A stretch of DNA of 34,079 nucleotides. It comes from an uncultured Lachnospiraceae bacterium (GTDB lineage Bacteria > Bacillota > Clostridia > Lachnospirales > Lachnospiraceae). The notes under the pieces were generated by a model. That model made no database searches. It was not told the DNA's origin and worked only from the letters and a program-made list of their open reading frames with translations. The stretch is from the NCBI GenBank assembly GCA_902763335.1, contig CACWRR010000048.1, positions 1-34,079 of the forward strand, in the 5' to 3' direction. This document shows, piece by piece, positions 1 through 9,200 of this stretch; within the stretch, counting starts at the first letter, position 1, and each line of letters begins with the position of its first letter. The position numbers and the translations under genes were made by a program.

Positions 1-609
1 GCGATTTGTCAAGTGCTTTTGACAAAAAAAGTGGGGGATTTTAATAAAAAGGAATCAGAAAGCCTTGATTTTACTGGGCTGAAGATTCCGAGAGATTATT
101 TATATGAAGAAGGGAAAATCCGTGCAATCAGTGTAGATAATTTCACACAGGACAGACTGGCTGACTTTATGTTCTGGAATAAGATTACTCCTGCTGCAAA
201 CCTGCTTGAATCTAATCCCTTCTTCCAGCGTAATGATGAACTTGAATATCTTAAAAATCAGAATATTTTAATGCAGGCATGGTCCCCACTTGCGGCAGGG
301 CAAAATGATTTATTTAATAATGATACTATTTGTGCCATCGCCAAATTACATCAGAAATCACCGGCGCAGATAATTCTACACTGGTTAATACAACGTGGAA
401 TCTTACATTTGGTTAAAACATCTACTCCACAGCGAATGAAAGAAAATCTGGATATTTTTGATTTTGAACTGACCGATACGGAAATGCAATTGATTGAAAA
501 ATTAGACACAGGTCATACCTGCTTTATGCCTCGAAACACCGGAAATGCTGTCAATGCATTTTTAACTCAGGCGGTAACAGGAACCGCTCCTTCGGGGATA
601 CGTCATTAG
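1..609 (+). pseudogene. aldo/keto reductase, C-terminal fragment (probable remnant)
   Basis: The reading frame is open from the first base of the window; a GTG at 13 is the first possible start inside it. From about residue 28 onward the protein matches the C-terminal half of aldo/keto reductases: the EEGKIRAI segment, a Ser/Asp-Asn-Phe turn, ESNPFFQR, AWSPLAAGQ, and the cofactor-binding region ending in STPQRMKENLDIFDFEL. The conserved middle of the TIM barrel that normally precedes EEGKIRAI, with its catalytic His and the strand before it, is absent. In its place is a Lys/Glu-rich stretch without reductase character, joined directly to the conserved part. I read this as an internally deleted or fused remnant rather than an active NADPH-dependent reductase. 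The left edge prevents certainty, because an unusual N-terminal arrangement upstream cannot be excluded. It is the only plus-strand gene in the window. Confidence 0.6.
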
Positions 610-610
610 T

Positions 611-668
611 ATAAAATCGGCACTTTTTATTTTTAGTGGGCACTTTTTATTTTTAGTGCCGATTTTAT
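611..668. terminator. bidirectional terminator hairpin
   Basis: A 13-bp perfect inverted repeat (611-623 with 656-668, core ATCGGCAC/GTGCCGAT) lies between two convergent genes. The outer stem is A/T-rich on both sides, so it can end transcription from the plus-strand reductase remnant and from the minus-strand secreted-protein gene. The loop is filled by an internal tandem repeat. Confidence 0.65.
619..658. repeat. exact 20-bp tandem duplication inside the terminator
   Basis: The unit GGCACTTTTTATTTTTAGTG occurs at 619-638 and again, identical and adjacent, at 639-658. The duplication lies within the terminator loop and arm, so the RNA can fold in more than one register. Confidence 0.8.
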
Positions 669-693
669 ATTGTATATGACAATATTTATTTTA

Positions 694-2601
694 TCACTTC
701 ACTTTTACGCTCTTTATTTTACTCCATGGAGAACATAATTTTTTAGTTTTCCCATTAACATTTACGCTCTTATAAGTTCTGATTCTTACATAATACTTTT
801 TGCCTGATTTAAGCTCTGTAATAGTTTTTTCTGTTGTCGGATTATCCGATACCGTCACCGTCTTTGCACCGGCAAATTTTCCTGATGTACTGTACTGTAT
901 CTGATAACCTGTTGTCTGTACAGACTGCTTTTTCCATTTGACAGTAAGTTTCTTCTTTCCTTCTGTCAGCTTTGATATAACTGTTGGTTCAGGATTAATT
1001 GTAAATGTTTTCTTAACTTTTCCTTTGTAATTTCCTTTAAGGTTTATGGTCACATCATAACTGCCGACATTTTTTCGTCCTTTGTCATATGAAATCGTAT
1101 AATTTGTCGTAGCTATCTTCTTTCCATCAGAGTCATTTACCGTTACTGACGGTTTCCTTACTTTACCATTATAACTATATGCAACATCTGATATAAAAAT
1201 ATCTGATGCCTTAGCTATCACTTTTTTCGAAATCGTCTTATTACACACGGAACACTTTGCCACTATCTTTCCATCAGTTTTTGTCGTAGCCTTAGTTATA
1301 CTTTTCTGTACCTTATGACCGTTAGCACACGGGTCCGCCTTTTCCCATTTTGCATATAACTGAATATCATAATAATCATTATCCGGATACATGTCATTAT
1401 GCCATGCACTATCCCATTTATCCACCCAGTCATAATTATCCGTATTTTTAATCAGACTGTCATCTCCGGCATCAGGATACAAACACCATCCCACAAAATC
1501 ATATCCATCACGTTTTGGAATATGTCTGCTGATATCCAGAAACTCATCGCTCTTCATGTCAAGCTCGCATATATCATACTCTCCGTCACCCATTAAGCCA
1601 CCGTTTGCATTAAATGTAACCGTATATCCACTGCTAAAATGCGGCTCCATTGTCTCATCGCCAAAATCATATCCTGCTTCCGCCAGATTATTCTCCCAGT
1701 CAAATGTGTAAACTGTATTCTCACCATCGTTTATTTTATCTGCAAAATTAAGTCCGCCTCTCCACTCAACGAAATGATATCCTGCACGCACAGGATTAGG
1801 CAAAACTATTTCCTGTTTCTCAGGCTTTATATAGTAGCGGTCCGGAAGTCCTTTCTCCTCTCCCTCAAGCAGATTTTCATACGTTATTGTATAATATGGC
1901 TCATAGAAACGTATGGTACATCCCCAGTTTTGTGTGGAAAGTGCATCCACAAGAACCGTCATACCATATTCTCCGCCATATATTGCTCCTTCAGACTGCG
2001 AAGAACTTCCACGCACCTGTTGCAAAACTATAGGTGTATCGGTATTATTCACATACCCTGCATTTACAGTTACTTCTCCCTTCAAAGCATCTTCTAATGC
2101 CTTTTTATTTTCTTCGTCATCAGATTTCATACTTGCGAGTACCGAATCCAGATCACCTCTGTCATATGCCATCTTTATAACATTATATGTATTATTCTTA
2201 CACGGAACTATCTTGGATGGCTCAGCTTTACTTCTGACTAATTTATCAGTGTACCACCTGACATTTTCACCATTATAATCATTACTTCCGACGTAATCCA
2301 GGTACAGTGATGCATGTATAAGTCTTGGACAGGCTGCCCAGAAATCAACATTTTGTACCTTTTCATGCGAAAACTCATACTTCGGTTCAATTACAAAAGA
2401 ATCTCCCGGCATAATAATCTCTTTAGAAATATCCCAATTGTTTTCTTCATTTAAAACATGAGTAACTGCAAAATCCTGTAATGTGCCTTTGCTATCCTCA
2501 GCAAATGCCACTGCCGGAGTCCAAGCAGTCACCATACACGCTGTCAGTGCAAAACAGATAAATTTTTTTAAATTCATATAAATCATTCTTTTTTTAACCA
2601 T
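694..2601 (-). CDS. secreted protein with InlB-type repeats and a C-terminal fibronectin III-like domain
   Basis: The protein has 635 residues from the ATG at 2601, which follows AGGAGG (2609-2614) at good spacing; an upstream in-frame ATG at 2637 lacks such a site. The N-terminus is Lys-rich, followed by a hydrophobic segment and an AFA-type signal peptidase I site, so the protein is exported. Two stretches resemble Listeria-Bacteroides (Flg_new/InlB B) repeats: YTITYEN...AGYHFVEW and YTVTFNANGG...RDGYDFVGW. Then come a short CSVC-containing segment, a bacterial Ig-like stretch (YSYNGKVRKPSVTV to KKTFTINPEP), and a fibronectin III-like domain with KLTVKWKK, GYQIQYS and KYYVRIRTYK. No LPXTG sorting signal or C-terminal anchor is visible, so it is probably released or loosely attached. 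This architecture is common in Lachnospiraceae exoproteins; ligand unknown. It sits alone between terminators. Confidence 0.75.
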   Translation of the reverse strand: MVKKRMIYMNLKKFICFALTACMVTAWTPAVAFAEDSKGTLQDFAVTHVLNEENNWDISKEIIMPGDSFVIEPKYEFSHEKVQNVDFWAACPRLIHASLYLDYVGSNDYNGENVRWYTDKLVRSKAEPSKIVPCKNNTYNVIKMAYDRGDLDSVLASMKSDDEENKKALEDALKGEVTVNAGYVNNTDTPIVLQQVRGSSSQSEGAIYGGEYGMTVLVDALSTQNWGCTIRFYEPYYTITYENLLEGEEKGLPDRYYIKPEKQEIVLPNPVRAGYHFVEWRGGLNFADKINDGENTVYTFDWENNLAEAGYDFGDETMEPHFSSGYTVTFNANGGLMGDGEYDICELDMKSDEFLDISRHIPKRDGYDFVGWCLYPDAGDDSLIKNTDNYDWVDKWDSAWHNDMYPDNDYYDIQLYAKWEKADPCANGHKVQKSITKATTKTDGKIVAKCSVCNKTISKKVIAKASDIFISDVAYSYNGKVRKPSVTVNDSDGKKIATTNYTISYDKGRKNVGSYDVTINLKGNYKGKVKKTFTINPEPTVISKLTEGKKKLTVKWKKQSVQTTGYQIQYSTSGKFAGAKTVTVSDNPTTEKTITELKSGKKYYVRIRTYKSVNVNGKTKKLCSPWSKIKSVKVK

Positions 2602-2691
2602 ATTGAATCCTCCTACTCCTAATTTTAACATTTTCAATATGATTGTTGGATATTATTTCCAATTTGGCAATGACTATTTGGAAATTACAAA

Positions 2692-2723
2692 ACCGCACTT
2701 TTACGAAACCATAAAAGTGCGGT
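2692..2723 (-). terminator. terminator after the TPR-ATPase gene
   Basis: A 12-bp perfect stem (2692-2703 with 2712-2723, ACCGCACTTTTA / TAAAAGTGCGGT) with an 8-nt loop. On the minus strand it is followed by TTTTG and lies about 30 bp after the stop codon at 2750, ending the long gene train that starts at pfkA. Confidence 0.8.
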
Positions 2724-2749
2724 CTTATTTACTGATAATCATTCAGTTT

Positions 2750-5700
2750 TTATTCAAAATCCTCTTCTTTTAATACTCCCATTTCATAATGCGTTCTCTT
2801 AAGTTTACCGATAAGTTTGCTTATCTTGAACTTTTCTGCATGTGATATTGCCTTATCTATTATCTCGTATATTTCAGGTCTGCTTATTCCCTGATTTTTG
2901 CCATTGATATCATCTATCTTCGCATATAGGGCAAGCGTTCCCATTTCATCTATGACATACTGTTTCTGTTCTGCATACTCTCTGGCTATCTTCACATAAT
3001 CATCTATTCCAAATTCACGGATATATATCTGATTTATAAACATATCTTCAAGTGTAGGATGTGCTGTAACCAGTCGCTCCAATGCAGCCTTATCATCCTC
3101 AAGTACTATTATCATTTCTTCTGTATATGACTTCATGGCTGCCATAAGATCAACCACTGTTCCCGGCATAAGGTTACCCGCCTGTTCAATGATAAGATCG
3201 GTTCCGAGTATCTGCGACATTGCAGGTCCGACGCCTTTTTTGTTAAGTGCCGTAGCCTTTACTTTGGCAACTTTTCTTCCCGGACGTTTTCTTCCTCTGT
3301 TGGCGGCTTTGATTATTCCCAGACCAAGTGTTGTTTTTCCTATCTTGGCATCTCCCATAATGATTACGTTATTAGTCTTTGATGTTCCATCCTCCACGAA
3401 ATCATTTACAAGATTGTCGAGTGTAGCTGATATCTGTTCTTCAAGTCCCGGTATATCAAGAAATTCTATAAACAGCTTTCTGTCTTCATCAGACAGGCTT
3501 CCCTTCTGCTCATCTTCCTCATTATCTTCTGATGATTCCGGCTCTTCTGAAGCTGCAATTTCATTTTCATCTGCAATTTTAGTTTCATCTGAACTTACAG
3601 GTTTGTCCTCTTCTTTTTCTTTTTCTTCTTCCTTGTCTGTCTCCGGCACCTCATCCTCCTGAGGATTTGTTTCAAATGTCTCTACGGTATCAACAGGATT
3701 CTGTACTTCTTCCTGCTCCGGTATCTCTGTGTCTGCAGTATCTTCATCCATGGAAGTGGCAGCCTCTGCCATGGCCTCCATAGTGACTGTTTCCTGTATC
3801 TGTGCCAATGCTGCCTCCAAATCCTGTGTAAGCATCTCTGCTCCATCCGGATTTTCCTTTGACGCAGTGTAGTCTCCTATCACTTTCTGCACTTCAGATG
3901 CCTTTGCAAGAGCTGTCTTGGCTGCTGCTTCCTCTTCAAGTGCTTTTCTGACTGCCTCTTTAGCCAATGCCACTTCTTCTGCAGCTTTCTTTGCCGCCTC
4001 AATAGCAAGCTTTTCTTTTCTCTCTGCCTCTTTAAGTGCCTCTTCCTTACTCTTCTCAAATTCAAGAAGTACATCTTCTATGCTCATCTGTCCATCCACC
4101 TGCTCTTCCTCTTCTGTCTCCGGTTCAAATATCTTTATCTGACCATCCTCTTCTCTGTCATAAATAGGTAGAAGCGGAACTGTTTCATAAACAGGACCTG
4201 TCTTTTTCTCCTCTTTTTCTTCTTCAATATCAGTTGCAGCATATTCATCACTGCTATATTTTTCTTCATTTTCCATCTGAACTTCTGCCTTCTCTCCTGA
4301 TTCACCACCGGATATGTCGATTCGTTTAGTAGGCTCGTCCATTATCTCTGACTGGGCAAATGCATTTCTGGTGGCTTTTTCACTTTCTGCTTTCATAATA
4401 ATCTGCATACTCTGCGCCAATGCTTTCTGAATATTTGCTGTGTCATAAAGATTTTCCGGAGAATTTACTTTTACATTTATCTCGTCAATATCTATCTCAG
4501 CCGTCTTCATAAGCTCGTCGCCTATACCCTTAGCATTCCCATCTTTTTTCTCGTTAAACTCATATATCTCTATTTTATCATCTGACTCTTCGTCTGATGC
4601 CTCATTCTTTTTATCTTCCGTGTCTGCCTTGTCGTCCATAACATCTGTATCATCGGATTCTGCCACATCAGCCTGTTTATCTGATTCGTCAGATATGTCT
4701 GCCTGATTCTCATCAGTTTCAGTCTGTTCAAACTCCTCGTCAGATTCGTCTTCAGGCTCCTCGTCTTCTACAAGTTTATCATCTATAATCTCTTTTTCGC
4801 CTGAAAGAATATCACCGAGTTCCATTTCTTCGTCTGATTCATCATCTTCAGAATCCTCGTACTCCTCGTTTTCATCTTCATCATCTGTGATTTCTTCTAT
4901 TTCTTCATCTGAAGTTTCTTCTGATTCCTCAGTTTCGTTATCTGTAGTTTCTACCGGTTCAGTTGCTTTGTCATCCGTAATTTCTTCCGATTCAATAATT
5001 TCGTCTGATTCAGTAGTTTCGTCATCCTCAGTCTCTACCGCTTCAGCAACTTCATCTTCTGCAGTCTCTTCCGGTTCAGCAGTTTCACCATCTGTCATCT
5101 CTTCCGGTTCAACAGTTTCATCATCCACAGTTTCTTCCGATTCAGCAGTTTCGTCATCCGTAGCTTCTTCTGTTTCGTTTTCTTCTGCTCCAAATATTTC
5201 GGAAATATCCTGAGCATCCATTTTGGCAGACTCTATGGATTCCTCCACTACCTTTGAAAGGTTCATCTCCACTTCCATGGCTGTCAGCTCATCTATATCG
5301 CTGGTATCAGGCTCTTTTATCACCTTTTCATCCTCAGAATAATCAGTGAGATAATCAAGTGCCGTGGTATCATTTAATATATCTTTCACCGGCTCCGGCT
5401 CATTTTTACTCTCTTCATCCTCGGGCATCCCCTCTTCACCGTCTGCAGAATTTTCTGCACCCGCTTCTGATGTCGTATCCTCCTGAGATTCATCTGATGA
5501 CTCTGATGCACTTTCTTCGTCATCAGCAGTTCCATCCGATTCATTTTCTTCTGCCTTTTCTCTTGCGGCAGACTCCTCAGCTTTTATTCTTTCATTATAA
5601 TAATCCCACTTGCCGTCATATTTTGCCTGCTGCTCCTCTGTAAGCGGCTGGTGTCTCATCTTGAGTTCAAGTGCTTTGGTAACATATTTACCCTCGCTGA

Positions 5701-6214
5701 ACCACAGAATTATCTTGTCACACATCTCGACACACTTCTCATCTTCTCCCGCTTCATGGTACAATTTGGCCAGCTCGTACTGCCATCTCTCATCCATTTC
5801 AACATCAACATATGCCTCAAGTATGCTGATAAGAGTCTCTATAGCCTCGCCCTTGGCTCTGGCTATTCTGTACTTGAGAATATACTGTGCCACGTCTCTC
5901 GGTGCCATCTCTGCAAACTCCTGATAGTACTGGTCAGCAGCCACAAAATCTCTCATTCGTATAGATAATATTGTCAGTCTGTATGCAAGCTGTCTTCCGA
6001 GAGGAGAACGCTCATAGGCTATCTCCAGAACATTTCTCGCCTTGTCATACTGTTTTGTTCCCTCGTATGCATCTGCCACAAGTGCAAGCATACTGTTATT
6101 TTTAACTCTGCTCCAGTCTATTGAATCTGCTATCTCTGCCGCAGTCTCATAATCTTTTTTTGCGTACAGCTTCTTAATCTGGTCAGATTTTACATTATAT
6201 TCGTATTTATCCAA
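2750..6214 (-). CDS. large acidic TPR protein with a C-terminal P-loop ATPase domain
   Basis: The protein has 1154 residues, starting at a TTG preceded by GAGGTGAG; no in-frame ATG fits. Three parts are visible. Residues 1 to about 200 form TPR-like helical repeats (for example EYNVKSDQIKKLYAKKDYE, KNVLEIAYERSPLG-type units). Residues about 210-600 are a very acidic, low-complexity region with degenerate ET/EE/DD repeats, followed by an Ala/Glu/Lys coiled-coil stretch near residues 760-810. The C-terminal 200 residues hold a Walker A motif (GDAKIGKT, 954-961) and a Walker B-like strand (MIIVLEDD, 1034-1041), recalling AAA proteins of the CbbX/SpoVK type. It directly follows the JetC-like SMC gene and has its own promoter candidate. 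It is a plausible scaffold or ATP-dependent partner of the condensin, occupying the slot where a Wadjet locus would carry jetD. Function is not established. Confidence 0.7.
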   Translation of the reverse strand: MDKYEYNVKSDQIKKLYAKKDYETAAEIADSIDWSRVKNNSMLALVADAYEGTKQYDKARNVLEIAYERSPLGRQLAYRLTILSIRMRDFVAADQYYQEFAEMAPRDVAQYILKYRIARAKGEAIETLISILEAYVDVEMDERWQYELAKLYHEAGEDEKCVEMCDKIILWFSEGKYVTKALELKMRHQPLTEEQQAKYDGKWDYYNERIKAEESAAREKAEENESDGTADDEESASESSDESQEDTTSEAGAENSADGEEGMPEDEESKNEPEPVKDILNDTTALDYLTDYSEDEKVIKEPDTSDIDELTAMEVEMNLSKVVEESIESAKMDAQDISEIFGAEENETEEATDDETAESEETVDDETVEPEEMTDGETAEPEETAEDEVAEAVETEDDETTESDEIIESEEITDDKATEPVETTDNETEESEETSDEEIEEITDDEDENEEYEDSEDDESDEEMELGDILSGEKEIIDDKLVEDEEPEDESDEEFEQTETDENQADISDESDKQADVAESDDTDVMDDKADTEDKKNEASDEESDDKIEIYEFNEKKDGNAKGIGDELMKTAEIDIDEINVKVNSPENLYDTANIQKALAQSMQIIMKAESEKATRNAFAQSEIMDEPTKRIDISGGESGEKAEVQMENEEKYSSDEYAATDIEEEKEEKKTGPVYETVPLLPIYDREEDGQIKIFEPETEEEEQVDGQMSIEDVLLEFEKSKEEALKEAERKEKLAIEAAKKAAEEVALAKEAVRKALEEEAAAKTALAKASEVQKVIGDYTASKENPDGAEMLTQDLEAALAQIQETVTMEAMAEAATSMDEDTADTEIPEQEEVQNPVDTVETFETNPQEDEVPETDKEEEKEKEEDKPVSSDETKIADENEIAASEEPESSEDNEEDEQKGSLSDEDRKLFIEFLDIPGLEEQISATLDNLVNDFVEDGTSKTNNVIIMGDAKIGKTTLGLGIIKAANRGRKRPGRKVAKVKATALNKKGVGPAMSQILGTDLIIEQAGNLMPGTVVDLMAAMKSYTEEMIIVLEDDKAALERLVTAHPTLEDMFINQIYIREFGIDDYVKIAREYAEQKQYVIDEMGTLALYAKIDDINGKNQGISRPEIYEIIDKAISHAEKFKISKLIGKLKRTHYEMGVLKEEDFE
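4830..5185 (-). repeat. degenerate acidic-coding tandem repeats inside the TPR-ATPase gene
   Basis: Imperfect units of about 36 bp, containing variants of GTTTCATCATC and TCTTCCGGTTCAGCAG on the plus strand, encode repeats of the type DDETAEPEETAE. Divergence between units is substantial. The plus strand therefore shows a spurious Ser-rich open frame here. Confidence 0.6.
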
Positions 6215-6256
6215 AATTTTCTCACCTCTGAATTTGATGCCGTCTTTTTCAGACTT

Positions 6257-6285
6257 AGTTTAACACACTGCATTGTTATTGTCAA
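6257..6285 (-). promoter_or_regulatory. sigma-70-type promoter for the TPR-ATPase gene
   Basis: On the minus strand TTGACA (6280-6285) and TAAACT (6257-6262) are separated by exactly 17 bp. The -35 box overlaps the last codons of the JetC-like gene and the -10 lies 43 bp upstream of the TTG start at 6214, so this gene can be expressed separately from the condensin genes. Confidence 0.5.
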
Positions 6286-9200
6286 AATAATGATGTCTGC
6301 TCGTACGACATTTTCGTATACTCAATTTCCTCATTTTCAATGTTGCTGAAATAATCAGTAACCACGGTCTGCTGACGGTTTCCGACAAGTTTCTGTCCCA
6401 GCACATAATTAACGTCAAACCTTCCTGTTATGGCAGGTGTCGCACCACGGGCCGGAACTATAAGCTGTACATTATTTGTCTTAAGCAGCTTGAATATCGG
6501 TTCCCATATGTATACATCTTTTGCCGCTCCAAATGGGTTATCTATAAATATTACTTTTCCGGTTCCTGATGTATCGGCATTTTTTGAATTTATGCTGGAA
6601 ATATAGTTTATAACCGAAACAAGAAACTGTATGTATATACCCTGTGACTGTCCTGTACTTCCTACTGCCTCCTCATACGGAAGATATCTGCTCTGCTCCT
6701 TTATACGCTCACGCTTATAAAGGTTAAGTTTTATTGCATTCATGTCCGTCACTATAACCGCAAAGAGTTTTTTCCAGCTCAGCCGGCTTCTTATATATTT
6801 TATTCTCTCATCAGTACTTTCAAGTTCATCTGCATTTCTCGCAGTCTCATCTATATATTCCGACATCTGCCCCTTATATACTTCCGGACTCTTATACGGG
6901 ATTCTCAGATTTATCATGGAAATATTCTCTCCATCCATAACTATGCATGACAGTTTCGGCAGTCTCTCAAGTTCAGTTTTTATATTCAGGCAGTTCTGAA
7001 GGCACTGGCTCTCGAAGTTCTCTTTTATTTTCTCCATATCCTCTATGCCTCTGCCCACCATGTCTTTTTCAAGTTCAAGACATCTGACCGTCTCAGCAAG
7101 CATTTCCGTGAGTTCATCTGTCTGGGTACTGCTCTCCGGCATATCTACATTTGCACGGATTTCCTCCGCCATTGCTTCTCCGCCGGCACTTCTCATGGTC
7201 TCTTCTAAAAGCTGTTTCTCATGTATGAAATCTTCACGTCTGCTTCTGACATCATTTCTGAACTTTTCATACTTCTTTATGATATCCCTGCTCTTTGACT
7301 CAATGTCTGTGCCACGTTCATAATAATCATCCGTCTCTTTAAGCGATATTCCCTCCATCTCCATTCTGTTTTCTATATCCTTCTTTATCATGGTCAGTCG
7401 GTTTATATCATTATCAAGAACGGCCAGTGTCTCATCTGTTTTCTTTATCTCCTGCACATATTCATTTAACATTGCATCATTTTCCGATATGAAAATGTCC
7501 ACATCGTCTGCATCTATACTCTCCTCCTCATAGTAACCATATTTTTCAGATATTACCTGAACTGCATTGGCTATATTTCCCTCAAGCCTGTCACATTTTG
7601 ATGACATCTCTCTCTCAAGCTGCGTGTATTTATCAATATTTTTTCTGATGTCCTCTGCCTGATTTTTTATTTCTCCCAATATCTGTTCAGATACTTCGCT
7701 AAGTTCTCCGGCAGCATAAAGCTTTTCATATTCCTGGGCAGACTGTCCCTTATACCTTATTCTCTGTAAAGTTTTCTCCATGGATACGCTGTAGTTATTT
7801 AACAGTTTCTGCTTGTCTTTAAGTCCGCTAAGCTCTGTTGCCACTGCCTCCACGACACCGTCAAGTCTTGCCTTTAACTGCGTTACATCCTCTGTTTCAT
7901 ACGGTGCTATATCACTGCTGTAATAAGGCTCATATATTTCTTTCCATTCTTTATTAATCCTGTCTTTTTCTCCAGATAGCGTCTCCATCTTCTGTTTACG
8001 GTTTTCCATCTGCCGTTTTAATGCATCTGCTCTTGCCCTTACATTTTCATTATTCTTTCTCAATTCTTCAAGCCGTTCACTTACCCTTAATGTCTCGGCA
8101 TCGATTTTCTTTATCTCCTCATAATATTTCTTTACTTCCTCAAGAATGTACTTTTGTTTCTGTTCCTCAGACAGAGATTTTCTTATCTGCTCCATCTCAC
8201 GTCCGGTATCGGCAAGAGTTGTATCCCATTCCTGCGAATCCTGCATAAGACTTTCTATCTTCGATTCGTTAAGCTTAATATTATATTTAATATCTTCAAT
8301 CTGTTTTGACAGATTTTCTCTCTCACCGGCAAGTCCCGAAGCTCCCGCTATAAGCGCATAGTCATCCTCCATCACACTCTCTGTCTCCGCCTGCCTGTCT
8401 GCCTCCTTACAAAGCTTTGATATCTCATCTCCAAGTTCTTTTATATTCTGAAGTCTCTTATCTTCATTTTCAGTCAGACCCATATCATCTACAATGTATA
8501 TCAGCTTTTCAGAATCATAGATGTCATTTACAAATGTTTCCTTTGTCAGTGCTGACTCATTTATCATCACTACCGGTGTCATACCCGCCACTGTCTCACA
8601 TATCCTTGAGTCACCTGACAGCTCGTCAAATCCATCTGTAACTACTATGCTGTACGGAAGAATCGGAAATTTTTCCAGAAGTTCATTTCTTACATCCTCA
8701 TCCGTATTCTTTAGATAATCAAGACCTGTTTTTGCCTTATCACCATGATATCTCTCTATGTAGTCCATTACCGCTGCCACATTTTCCGGCTCCTCAAATG
8801 CTTTTCCATTCATTCTGGCATCCAGACGCTTTTCTAGCAGCTCCTTTTTATCGCGAATTAACCCGATATCTCTTATCTTATCACGAAGGGCATTTCTGAT
8901 GGCAGCATCAAGATTATTATAATCTGCCTCACCATACACCCTGCATATGGCATCAATTTTTTTCTGTTTCTCCATATTTTCACTTAACCTGTCCATATGC
9001 CATTTCAGTTTGTCGTTAAGATTATCAATCGTAATATCAATATTCTGTCTTGTATTTATATATTCTTTTCTCTGTTTCTCAATCTGTTCATAATGTGCAG
9101 TAAGTTCATCTAAAATCTTAGTTTTCTCCGCTATGGCTTCATCTGTCTTTTTTAACTCTTCAGATGCCATGGCAGGCAGAAGTATTCCTGAATTGTTTCG

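Noticed and set aside
4887-5213. Plus-strand Ser/Val-rich protein
   Set aside because: It is the antisense of the acidic Asp/Glu repeat region of the TPR-ATPase gene; there is no independent ribosome site or family resemblance.
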